In this document: piece after piece, positions 52,690 through 61,315 of the stretch
Layout: each line of letters opens with the position of its first letter
How positions within the stretch are numbered: position 1 is the first letter of the stretch
Source: Loki-b32 sp964493385
GTDB taxonomy: Archaea; Asgardarchaeota; Lokiarchaeia; Sigyniarchaeales; SOKP01
Length of the DNA: 64,000 nt
Reading direction: 5' to 3'
Assembly: GCA_964493385.1 (NCBI GenBank)
Contig: CAZBNW010000002.1
Span: 15,556 to 79,555, forward strand
Made by a program: the position numbers and the translations under genes
Notes under the pieces: generated by a model
Database searches by the model: none
What the model was told of the DNA's origin: nothing
What the model saw: the letters and a program-made list of their open reading frames with translations, nothing else

Positions 52690-53445
52690 TTGAATATGAC
52701 AATGTGTCCCATAAAATTAGTTGGCTTTGATTTAGATGATTGTTTATTTGACTCTACAGGATTATCTGAAAGAGCTAGAATTAAAGGAATTGATGCGATG
52801 ATTAACTTAGGCTTAATAATAGAAAGAGAGAAAGCAATTCGGGCAATAAAAGAAATAGTGAAAGAATATGGCTCAAATTCTTCAAAGCATTATAATTATT
52901 TCCTTCGAAGATTGAATCAGATGGATGAAAACATAGAATTTATATCTTATAACGACCGATATAAATATATCGCTGCTGCAGTTATGGCATACCATGAAGA
53001 AAAGGTAAATTCAATAGAATTATATGATGGTGTTGCAGAATGCTTAAAGAAATTACAGGACCTATCAATAAAAACAGCAATTATAACCGACGGAATCCCT
53101 ATAAAACAATATGAAAAAATACTAAGACTTAAAATTGATGAAATGATTGATTTAGTAGTTATTTCAGATGAAATAGGAATAAAAAAACCTAATCCTGAGC
53201 TATTTAAATACTGCTTGAAAAAGTTTGGAGTTAAAGGTCATGAAACAATATATATTGGAGATCGAATTGATAAAGATATAATTCCAGCAAATTTGAATAA
53301 TATTTATAGTATTTATCTTCATAGAGGAGGAAAATATGACACTTATAAAGAGAATCTTAAAATCCAAGAAAGATTTAAACCTGATTATGAGATCTCTAAT
53401 TTAAATGAATTATTTGATATAATCGACGAGATAAACAATAAATAA
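52690..53445 (+). CDS. HAD superfamily hydrolase
   Basis: A 251-residue phosphatase-type HAD protein with all four motifs: DLDDCLFDS (nucleophile Asp), IITDG, the Lys in KKPNPELFKYCLKKFG, and YIGDRIDKDIIPANLN. The cap between motifs I and II is helical. It belongs to the phosphoglycolate-phosphatase-like group, but the substrate cannot be told. It is followed after 4 bp by the nitrilase-family gene, so the two may act together. Confidence 0.9.
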   Translation: MNMTMCPIKLVGFDLDDCLFDSTGLSERARIKGIDAMINLGLIIEREKAIRAIKEIVKEYGSNSSKHYNYFLRRLNQMDENIEFISYNDRYKYIAAAVMAYHEEKVNSIELYDGVAECLKKLQDLSIKTAIITDGIPIKQYEKILRLKIDEMIDLVVISDEIGIKKPNPELFKYCLKKFGVKGHETIYIGDRIDKDIIPANLNNIYSIYLHRGGKYDTYKENLKIQERFKPDYEISNLNELFDIIDEINNK

Positions 53446-53449
53446 TTGT

Positions 53450-54283
53450 ATGGTAATATATGAAATGAGAGTAGCGTGTATTCAACCCCAAATTTTTCAA
53501 GAGAGAACTAGATGCTATTTTGAAATTGAGCAAATTTTAAAAAAGCTATTAGAAAAACATAATAAATGCGATATAATATGTCTACCGGAAAGGTGGGTTC
53601 CATTTTTCAGCAATTCAATTAAAAATTTTCAGGAAGAAAGAGGAAATGATTATAATTTCGTAAAAAATTTAGCTAAAGAGTACAATATAAGATTTTTATC
53701 TGGAGCTATTTGGGAGAAAAGAACTAAATTAAAAAAACCAGCCATTACTTGTTATTTTTTTGATGAAAATGGTGAAGAAATCGGCCGACAAGATAAAATT
53801 CACCTTTATGCTTATGAACAAGAATATTTTGATCCCAGTAAAGAATTGATGCTATTTAAAATTAACAACTCCTACTATTTTACAATTCTTATCTGTTTTG
53901 ATATGGCCTTTTTTGAAACTCCTCGATTGGCAGTCGAAAATGGAGCAGATATTTTATTTTCTCCCACTCAAATAAGGGAGGATGGAATGGAAAATTGGAA
54001 TATTTATCTAAAAGCACGTGCTCTTGAAAATAGAGTGCCTGTTGTGGCGTGTAACACTTTTGGAAATTATTTAAAAAGAAAATTTCTAGGGAATAGTAAA
54101 ATAATTTCTTTCTATGAAGGAAATATATCTCCGTCTAAATTAAAAATTGTAGAAGGACCAACAGGTTCAAGTGGTTTTATTTTTGATGAGATAGATTTAA
54201 ATTTTCCAAGAAAATTAAGAAATATTCGGCTAAAAGAAAAAATTGATAAGAGCAAAATAAAAGTTAAAATAATTAATAATTAA
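53450..54283 (+). CDS. Carbon-nitrogen hydrolase (nitrilase superfamily)
   Basis: A 277-residue amidase-fold enzyme. The catalytic triad is visible as Glu in CLPERW, Lys in RQDKIHLYAYE and Cys in FTILICFDMAFFE, followed by LAVENGADILFSPTQI and RALENRVPVVACNTFG. No ammonia channel or synthetase domain is present, so it is a free amidase or related enzyme. It is probably co-transcribed with the HAD gene and precedes the Rag-like GTPase by 29 bp. Confidence 0.9.
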   Translation: MVIYEMRVACIQPQIFQERTRCYFEIEQILKKLLEKHNKCDIICLPERWVPFFSNSIKNFQEERGNDYNFVKNLAKEYNIRFLSGAIWEKRTKLKKPAITCYFFDENGEEIGRQDKIHLYAYEQEYFDPSKELMLFKINNSYYFTILICFDMAFFETPRLAVENGADILFSPTQIREDGMENWNIYLKARALENRVPVVACNTFGNYLKRKFLGNSKIISFYEGNISPSKLKIVEGPTGSSGFIFDEIDLNFPRKLRNIRLKEKIDKSKIKVKIINN

Positions 54284-54312
54284 AGAAATCAAACATGATC
54301 CTGTAAATTGAA

Positions 54313-55269
54313 ATGAATAGTTCTAAAGAACTCAAAAAAATACTTTTCTGTGGTTTAGAAAGTGGCGGAAAAACATCAATCCTATTATTATTAGATAAAA
54401 AATTTAGCCTATTACCTACAGTTAAACCAACTATAAAAGCAAAAAGAACCTTTTATACAAACTCATTATTGGGAATTTCAATTGTCCGTTGGGATTTAGG
54501 TGGTCAAAAAAGTTATAGAAAAATATATTTAGGTGAAAAAAGCAAATATTTTACCGAAACGCAATCGATTTTTTATGTTATAGATATACAAGCACCCGAA
54601 AAATTTGAAGAAGCATTAATTTTTCTTAAAGATATTATAAATATCACCTCAGAATCGCATCCCGATAATTTTCAGTTCTTAATCTTATTACATAAATACG
54701 ATCCTGATATTAAAAATAATAAAAACATAATAAATAATGTAAATTACTTTGAAAATGAAATCTCATCAATCATTAAAGATGTCAAATTTTCTATATTTAA
54801 AACTTCAATATATGATGAACCAAGCTTATTGAAGGCTTTCTCTGATGGTGTTTTTTACGCCACTCACAAATCTAAAATGTTTCAAACCTTATTGAAAGAT
54901 TATATGGGTAAAACTTACAGTAGTTCTACACTTCTTTTAGATCAGAATGGCTTTATTGTTGCTAGTAGAAGCACAAATGAGGCTTATCAAAAAGTATGTG
55001 AAGCTATTGCTCCAAGGTTAACAAAAGCATTAGAGAAATTAGAGGAATGGGATATAAATACAATTGATATTGTAACAAACGTAGAATTCCCAGAGAAACA
55101 ATCAGAATTTCAAAAAGAAGGAATTATTTTTCTTAGAAAATTAGATATAGGTGATACCAGACTTTATTTGGTTGCGCTCTGTTTAAATAAGAAAGTAAAA
55201 ATTAAGTCTTATGAATACTTACCATTATTAGCTGATAATTTAAAAAATTTATTAGAAAGTTTTGATTAA
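54313..55269 (+). CDS. Rag/Gtr-like small GTPase with roadblock-like C-terminus
   Basis: A 318-residue protein. The N-terminal GTPase has G1 GLESGGKTS, G3 WDLGGQKSYRKIYL, G4 HKYD (HKxD, as in Rag/Gtr proteins, instead of NKxD) and G5 FKTSIYDEPSLLKAFS, which closely follows the TSIWDETLYKAWS block of RagA. The C-terminal ~120 residues (TYSSSTLLLDQNGFIVASRS... DTRLYLVALCLN) fit a roadblock/LC7-like fold, the same domain order as eukaryotic Rag GTPases. Such proteins signal nutrient state in eukaryotes. Its role in archaea is unknown. Confidence 0.8.
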   Translation: MNSSKELKKILFCGLESGGKTSILLLLDKKFSLLPTVKPTIKAKRTFYTNSLLGISIVRWDLGGQKSYRKIYLGEKSKYFTETQSIFYVIDIQAPEKFEEALIFLKDIINITSESHPDNFQFLILLHKYDPDIKNNKNIINNVNYFENEISSIIKDVKFSIFKTSIYDEPSLLKAFSDGVFYATHKSKMFQTLLKDYMGKTYSSSTLLLDQNGFIVASRSTNEAYQKVCEAIAPRLTKALEKLEEWDINTIDIVTNVEFPEKQSEFQKEGIIFLRKLDIGDTRLYLVALCLNKKVKIKSYEYLPLLADNLKNLLESFD

Positions 55270-55415
55270 CCTTTAACTATAAATTGAAATTCTTCTTTAA
55301 TTTCGTTAATTTCAATTTGGAGTAATTTCCATATAATATTGCCCAAAAACTCTCATTACTTTTATGAATTAGAATTTACCAACAATATCTCACCAATATA
55401 TAATTTACTTTTACT

Positions 55416-55450
55416 TTCAGTGACCCCTCTGGGGGTGGGGTTTAAATACT
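55416..55450 (+). promoter_or_regulatory. GC-rich element and TATA box before orc1/cdc6
   Basis: TTTCAGTGACCCCTCTGGGG (55415-55434) runs into further Gs, and TTTAAATACT follows at 55441-55450. ACCCC (55423-55427) and GGGGT (55432-55436) form an inverted repeat. In a region that is otherwise about 80% AT this is conspicuous. CAGTG followed by a G-string resembles archaeal origin recognition boxes bound by Orc1/Cdc6, but spacing differs and only one copy is present. The TATA box is 36 bp before the ATG at 55486. Confidence 0.5.
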
Positions 55451-55485
55451 CATGTCCAAAATCAATTAAAATAAAGGTTATAAAA

Positions 55486-56676
55486 ATGACTATGAAATCC
55501 AATCTTAATAGAATTTTTATAGGACCGAAAGCTTTATTTGACCCAAATTATATCCCACCACATTTGTTGTATCGAAAAAACGAAGAAAAATCTTTATTCT
55601 CAATCTTAAATGATTCTGTTTCTGATAAGTTTTGTCTTAATATTTTATATCAAGGTGTTAGCGGTATTGGGAAAAAGGTAATAGTAAATAAAGTAATTAA
55701 TGATCTTTTAATTCAAAATAAAGATTACATTAAAATTAATAAAGTTAGTGTGGATTGCAAAGAAAAAAAGCTTGAAGAACTAATATTTTCGTTATTAAAT
55801 GAACTAAATAGTTTTTCTAATCTTAACTTTGATCTTCGATCAATCTTAAATTCAGATATTCACCATTTATGGAATACTTTTAAATTTATTTGTAATAAAG
55901 TCAATTCTCATCTATTTTTTATATTTAATAATATCGAATATTTAGAGCCTGAAATATTCCACAAATTCTTACAATTTAGTAAGGAAACCAATATAACTCT
56001 AATATCGACAGTAAATAAAACTTTAAGACAAGGAAAAATGGATTTACTTTCCGAATTTGATTTCAAAAACAGATTAAATTTTTTCACTTATCATGAGCTT
56101 TATTCTATTCTTAAACAAAGAGTTTTATTGAGTTTTTCACATGAAATTGATAAAGACTTAATTAGATATATAACAGATTTAATTTGTGAGCAATATGTCC
56201 CTGTTCCTGGAAAAGGAATTGAAATCCTTCGAGATATATATCCATTATTAAAAAATAATAAAGGTTTTTGCAATTTTGAGTTGTTAGAGATTTGCCAGGA
56301 AGAATTTGATACATCTCAAATTTCTGATGAATTTAATATAATAAATTATCTTTCTGAAGAAGATATATTAACTGTTATATTCTTGGACAATCTTTCGAAT
56401 TATTTTATAAGTAAAGTAAATTATTATGTCTCTTTAAATGAATTACAAGAATTGTATGAACTTTCTTGTGAATCATTAGAGTTTACAAAAAGTATTAGTG
56501 AATTTCGCAAAATAATCGAAGAAATGTTAAATATAGGGCTTATAAGACCCTCAAAAAGGACATCTTGTAAAAATAATACTTATGAGAGTTTTAATAATGT
56601 AAATTGTGATTTTTTCTTTATATTGTTAAATCCTAAACAAATAAAGGTTATAATTGATACAATTTTTAACCAATGA
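55486..56676 (+). CDS. Degenerate Orc1/Cdc6-like AAA+ protein
   Basis: A 396-residue protein with the domain plan of archaeal Orc1/Cdc6: IFIGPKALFDPNYIPPHLLYRKNEEKSLFSIL, an AAA+ core, FFTYHELYSILKQRVLLSF, and a C-terminal winged helix (VNYYVSLNELQELYELSC). The ATPase site is degraded. Walker A is GVSGIGKK (Lys for Ser/Thr) and Walker B is FFIFNNIE (NN for DE). It may bind origins without hydrolysing ATP, or be a regulator. The frame is open from 55339, but ATG 55486 after the TATA box starts at the conserved region and is preferred. Confidence 0.8.
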   Translation: MTMKSNLNRIFIGPKALFDPNYIPPHLLYRKNEEKSLFSILNDSVSDKFCLNILYQGVSGIGKKVIVNKVINDLLIQNKDYIKINKVSVDCKEKKLEELIFSLLNELNSFSNLNFDLRSILNSDIHHLWNTFKFICNKVNSHLFFIFNNIEYLEPEIFHKFLQFSKETNITLISTVNKTLRQGKMDLLSEFDFKNRLNFFTYHELYSILKQRVLLSFSHEIDKDLIRYITDLICEQYVPVPGKGIEILRDIYPLLKNNKGFCNFELLEICQEEFDTSQISDEFNIINYLSEEDILTVIFLDNLSNYFISKVNYYVSLNELQELYELSCESLEFTKSISEFRKIIEEMLNIGLIRPSKRTSCKNNTYESFNNVNCDFFFILLNPKQIKVIIDTIFNQ

Positions 56677-56849
56677 TAAAAACATTTAAAATTAAATCTG
56701 ATTTTTTTAAAATTTCAGTAGAAATAATTAATTAGAAATGATTTCGAAAATCGGAAAATGTAAATCAGATTTTTTTTATATGGAATATTATATATTTATA
56801 GGTGTAATCACACTATTTTTTTAATAATAAATAGATATGGAGATAAATT

Positions 56850-59800
56850 TTGACTCATATTAAAAAAATTTCCATGAGTGGATTTAAATCATTTGGAGAT
56901 CGAACAGTAACAATTAGACTTTCTAGCGGATTTACGTGCATAGTAGGACCTAATGGTGCCGGAAAATCGAACATTATAGATGCCCTTTGTTTTGCGTTAG
57001 GTCGATTAAGTAAGAAAACTATGAGAGCAAAAAGTCTGGAAGATCTCATCTTTGCTGGTTCACGAGGAAAAAATCCCTCCCAAAGAGCTTCAGTAACATT
57101 ATATTTTGATAATTCTGAAAATCTTTTTCCAGGAGGCACGGATACTTTTGAAATTACACGTACAATCAAAAAGGGTGGGGGAGGTGGATATAAAATGAAT
57201 GCAAGAAAAGCTACCCGCCAACAAATACTTAATGCATTAGCTGCAGCAAACGTAGATCCAGATGGAAGTAATCAGTTTGTCCTTCAGGGAAAAATTGTTG
57301 AATTGACTCACATGAATGCTGAAGATCGAAGAAATTTTATTGAGGAATTAATTGGCCTTCAAAAGTATGATGAAATGAAAGATGCTACATTAAAAGAGTT
57401 AGAAAAAGCAGAAAGAGACTTAGGGCAATTTGAAGCAATCTTCAAGGAAGTTTCTGCTCAATTGAAAAAAGTTGAAAAAGAGAAAAATGACGCATTAGCA
57501 TGGAGGGAATTGGATGAACAAATAAATTTTTTGAATTCACAGCTGATTGCATTAAAAATCTCAAAATTACGAGAAGAAGAAGATGAATTGGAAAGGAAAA
57601 TTGAAAATTCTTTAAAAATCATTGAAGAATTGCAAGAAAAAATAAAACGACAAGAAGATATTTTAAACCAAGAATCAATTGTTATGGATAATATTCAAAA
57701 AACCATTACTGAGAAAGAAAAGGAAAGAGAGGCAATAACTGAAAATATTACTCAGATAAAGACACAAATATCTTCAAGTCAAACTACATTAGACTTAGCA
57801 AAAAAATCAATCGAAAAATTGACTAAAGAAATTGAAACTTTAGAAAGTAAACAAATGAAACTTGAAGAGGAACAAACATTTGATTCATTAATAGAAAGTG
57901 TATCAAATGTAATTTTGGAAAACGAGAATCATATTGAAGAAGCTAAGAAAGAAATTGAAAAAAGACAACAAAACCAAGCTCAACTAGACGCTAAAATTAA
58001 TAATACCGAAGATGAAAAATCTCTTTTTAAAGCAGAAATTTCCAAAATACAACAAAGTATTTCATCTAATAACGCTCAAATTAAGATGCTTAGAGGAAAT
58101 ATAAAAAAAAATGAAGAAAAGAAGGAAAAATTAGAAAATGAGTTACAAAAATTAAAGAGAGACGCTGAAAGCATCGATGAAGCCATAGCAGCAACTAAAA
58201 AGGAAGAATCGGAAATTAGAAAACGAATAAATAGCTTGAATGTCAAAATATCTAAAGAAAATCATAACCAAAAAGAATTAGAAAATAATATAAATGAAAT
58301 TCAAGCAGAAAAAAATCAATTAAATTCAAAGCTTACAGATCTTCAAGCTTCTTTATCATCATTAAACACAGAAATTAAGATGAATCAAGGCAATATACAA
58401 AAACTTAATGAAAAGAAAATTTCTATTGAGAAAAAGATTGCGGATTTAAGTAAAGGAAGAGACGCTGAAAAAGCTGTAAAAGAATTACTGAAAGAATATG
58501 AGAATATTAAAAAAGATTTAAGTGATTTAAGGGTAAAATCTACGCAAGAAAATTCAAATTATAGGAAAAATGAGCAAGATCTAGAATTGATGAAAATGAA
58601 GAAGTATTCCTATGAATCTGAAATTAATGATAACAATGCAAAAATTGATAACATAAATACAGAACTGAAAATCATTACAAGAGAACTAACTAAATTAGAT
58701 CGAGAGAAAAATAATTCAGAATTACAAGCTAATACCTTAAATAAAAATCTTACAAATATCACAAGTGAATTAGAAAAACTTGAATACAAAAAAGAAAATG
58801 TTCAAAGGCGGTTAGAAGACCTTTCACAAGAAAAAGAAAGTCTCACTAAAAAGATAGAGTCTTCTGAAGAAGAATATGAGAAGAACACGAAAGATATAAC
58901 AGGAATTCTCCAAATTTTGAATATGCTTACCCAGAATATTAACATCTCAGTTGAATCTATTAAAAGTAATATTCAGCAATCAAACGCAGAAGCTATAGAA
59001 TCATCTGCTGAGGATTTCAAAAAGTTTATTCTAGATATCATTGATATTATGAAAACAGTTGAGGGCATTGGGGTTGATGAAGAAAAACATGCTGAAATGA
59101 CAGAAATGATTAGCTCTATTATGCAAACTTTAAAGATGTTTACAGATAACGCCGATGATACAATTATTCAATTAATTGATAAAGTAAAAGAGTCCGCTGA
59201 TGTTGAGGTACAAACTTCAACATCTACATTTGATAGTTTTGTTCAAGACCTAATGGAAATTCTTGAAAATGTATATCTCTCTTTAAGAAAATTAACTATG
59301 TCTAAAAGCCAAGAATTATACAAACAATTGGAAGAGATCTCAGAAAGCATAAAATATCAAACTGATGATTTTAACAGAATTGAGAAACAATTAACCGAAA
59401 GTTATATTCAAGAAAAACATTACTCTGAAAATCTATCAACTTATAATAAGAGACTTGAAGAAATTGATAAAAGAAATACTATATTAAATGAAAGAATTAA
59501 GAAAGGAGAAGAAGAGATTAATGAAAGAGAAAAAATCATTAATAACAGACAATTGGAAGCTAATACCTTGGATAATGAAATTAAGAAATTAAATGAACTT
59601 AAGGATACATATTGGGATAATATTTCTAAAATCCAAGATGATATTGATAACAAACAAAAAGAATTAGAAAATCTGAGAGAAAAATTACAAGAATTACATG
59701 GAATTCAAAATTTATTCGACAATATCACAGAAATTGATGACAATGTAGAAAAATTGAACAATCAAATTGAAGAAAAGAAAAATATAATTATAAACACAGA

Positions 59801-61301
59801 AGAAAACGTTAAAAATATTCAAGCTGAACAAAATTCATTACAAAAAAATATTGATGAGCTTGTTTTACGGAAAGAAAACTTCTGGGAAATAACGGAGAAC
59901 TTGCGAAAACAAATAGATAATGAAAATAAAACACTTGAAGATACAATGGATCGTCTAAGAGCGCTTGAAAATGTAATGAGGATTATTACCTCTATCGAAG
60001 ATATTAAAAAAGAGAACACTGACGCGAATAATAAAATTGAAACTTGTTTAAATGATATAGAAGGATTAAATTCTCAAGTCGAGGAAATTCAAAAAAATGT
60101 GGATCAAAAACAACAGGTAATAGATTCTCTGAGAAATGAAAAAACTGAAGAGTTGGAATCACAAAAAGGAGCTCAAAAAAAATTAAATAAATTGAATAAA
60201 GATTTACAAAAATCTCAAGGAAAATTAAATGAGTTGAATAAAAATAAAGAAAGAGAACAAAAGATCATAGGGCTAGGTCAAGATATCACAGATACTGAAG
60301 AACAAGTAGAATCAATAATAAAAGAATTAGAACGTTTTAAAAAAGATTTAGATAATGAAAATGTGAAAAAAAATGAAAAGCAAAACGAGATTGATAAATT
60401 TATCCAAGAAAAGGATGATTCATGGAAAAAACAAAAACAATATCAGAAAATTATAACAGATTTAAAATCAGATCTATCTATGGAAAACTCTAAAGTAAAC
60501 AATTTTGAATCAAAAAAGATAATGTGCACAGACCAAATTGAAACTTTATTCCAACGTTCCAAAGAATATGGCTTATTACCTCCTATAACTGCTGAACTTT
60601 CAGAAGCAGAATTACAATCAGATATCGTAGAATCAACAAAGAAGAAAAAAGCTCTTGAACCTGTGAACTTAAAAGCGATTGAACAATATGACACAGTGAA
60701 AGAAAGATTTGATGAAATAGATATGAGACGGCAAACAATTCAACGTGAAAGAAAATCAATTCTAGATGCAATTGATAAAATTGAATTAGAAAAAACACGA
60801 ACTTTCATGAAGGCTTATCATGAAATTAATCGAGAATTTTCACGTATATTTCAGAAATTATCTCCTGGTGGCTCAGCTAAAATGATCTTGGATAGGCCAG
60901 ATAAACCATTTGAGGGGGGTATAAGTATTGAAGCAAGACCAAGAGGCAAAAAAATTAGTTCATTGGAAATTCTAAGTGGAGGAGAAAAAACATTAGTAGC
61001 ACTATCTTTTATCTTTGGTGTTCAAGAGTTCATGCCGAGTCCCTTTTATATTTTAGATGAGGTAGATGCTCAACTGGATGGTCCAAACGTCCATAGAGTC
61101 TCCATGTTACTAAAAGAGATTGCCTCGCAAGCACAATTCTTAGTTATATCTCACAGAGAAGAAAATATTGTAAATGCGGATAGGATATACGGTGTATCCA
61201 TGCAACAGTCAGGTATTACAGATATCTTTAGTGTTGATTTAGAAGAAGAGGCTAAAAGACTTCTTCAACTAGAAGATATCAAACCAACTATTACAGAGTG
61301 A
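56850..61301 (+). CDS. smc: SMC chromosome-segregation ATPase with atypical centre
   Basis: A 1483-residue SMC protein, much longer than the usual ~1170-1200. The N-terminal head has Walker A GPNGAGKSN (about residue 33). The C-terminal head has the signature LSGGEKTLVAL (about 1375) and Walker B FYILDEVDAQLDGP (about 1400). Very long coiled coils fill the rest. No canonical hinge is seen. Instead, residues about 680-820, the exact middle, hold a helical region with an internal duplication (ILQILNMLTQN at 686, IMQTLKMFTDN at 757, each followed by a hydrophobic helix). The start is TTG with GGAG upstream. It is the first gene of an SMC-ScpA-ScpB operon. Confidence 0.93.
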   Translation: MTHIKKISMSGFKSFGDRTVTIRLSSGFTCIVGPNGAGKSNIIDALCFALGRLSKKTMRAKSLEDLIFAGSRGKNPSQRASVTLYFDNSENLFPGGTDTFEITRTIKKGGGGGYKMNARKATRQQILNALAAANVDPDGSNQFVLQGKIVELTHMNAEDRRNFIEELIGLQKYDEMKDATLKELEKAERDLGQFEAIFKEVSAQLKKVEKEKNDALAWRELDEQINFLNSQLIALKISKLREEEDELERKIENSLKIIEELQEKIKRQEDILNQESIVMDNIQKTITEKEKEREAITENITQIKTQISSSQTTLDLAKKSIEKLTKEIETLESKQMKLEEEQTFDSLIESVSNVILENENHIEEAKKEIEKRQQNQAQLDAKINNTEDEKSLFKAEISKIQQSISSNNAQIKMLRGNIKKNEEKKEKLENELQKLKRDAESIDEAIAATKKEESEIRKRINSLNVKISKENHNQKELENNINEIQAEKNQLNSKLTDLQASLSSLNTEIKMNQGNIQKLNEKKISIEKKIADLSKGRDAEKAVKELLKEYENIKKDLSDLRVKSTQENSNYRKNEQDLELMKMKKYSYESEINDNNAKIDNINTELKIITRELTKLDREKNNSELQANTLNKNLTNITSELEKLEYKKENVQRRLEDLSQEKESLTKKIESSEEEYEKNTKDITGILQILNMLTQNINISVESIKSNIQQSNAEAIESSAEDFKKFILDIIDIMKTVEGIGVDEEKHAEMTEMISSIMQTLKMFTDNADDTIIQLIDKVKESADVEVQTSTSTFDSFVQDLMEILENVYLSLRKLTMSKSQELYKQLEEISESIKYQTDDFNRIEKQLTESYIQEKHYSENLSTYNKRLEEIDKRNTILNERIKKGEEEINEREKIINNRQLEANTLDNEIKKLNELKDTYWDNISKIQDDIDNKQKELENLREKLQELHGIQNLFDNITEIDDNVEKLNNQIEEKKNIIINTEENVKNIQAEQNSLQKNIDELVLRKENFWEITENLRKQIDNENKTLEDTMDRLRALENVMRIITSIEDIKKENTDANNKIETCLNDIEGLNSQVEEIQKNVDQKQQVIDSLRNEKTEELESQKGAQKKLNKLNKDLQKSQGKLNELNKNKEREQKIIGLGQDITDTEEQVESIIKELERFKKDLDNENVKKNEKQNEIDKFIQEKDDSWKKQKQYQKIITDLKSDLSMENSKVNNFESKKIMCTDQIETLFQRSKEYGLLPPITAELSEAELQSDIVESTKKKKALEPVNLKAIEQYDTVKERFDEIDMRRQTIQRERKSILDAIDKIELEKTRTFMKAYHEINREFSRIFQKLSPGGSAKMILDRPDKPFEGGISIEARPRGKKISSLEILSGGEKTLVALSFIFGVQEFMPSPFYILDEVDAQLDGPNVHRVSMLLKEIASQAQFLVISHREENIVNADRIYGVSMQQSGITDIFSVDLEEEAKRLLQLEDIKPTITE

Positions 61302-61315
61302 GATGGTGAGTAAAA

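Noticed and set aside
59441..60798. Several minus-strand ORFs opposite smc
   Set aside because: They are antisense shadows of the coiled-coil coding frame, with Ser/Leu-rich translations typical of reversed Glu/Lys codons.
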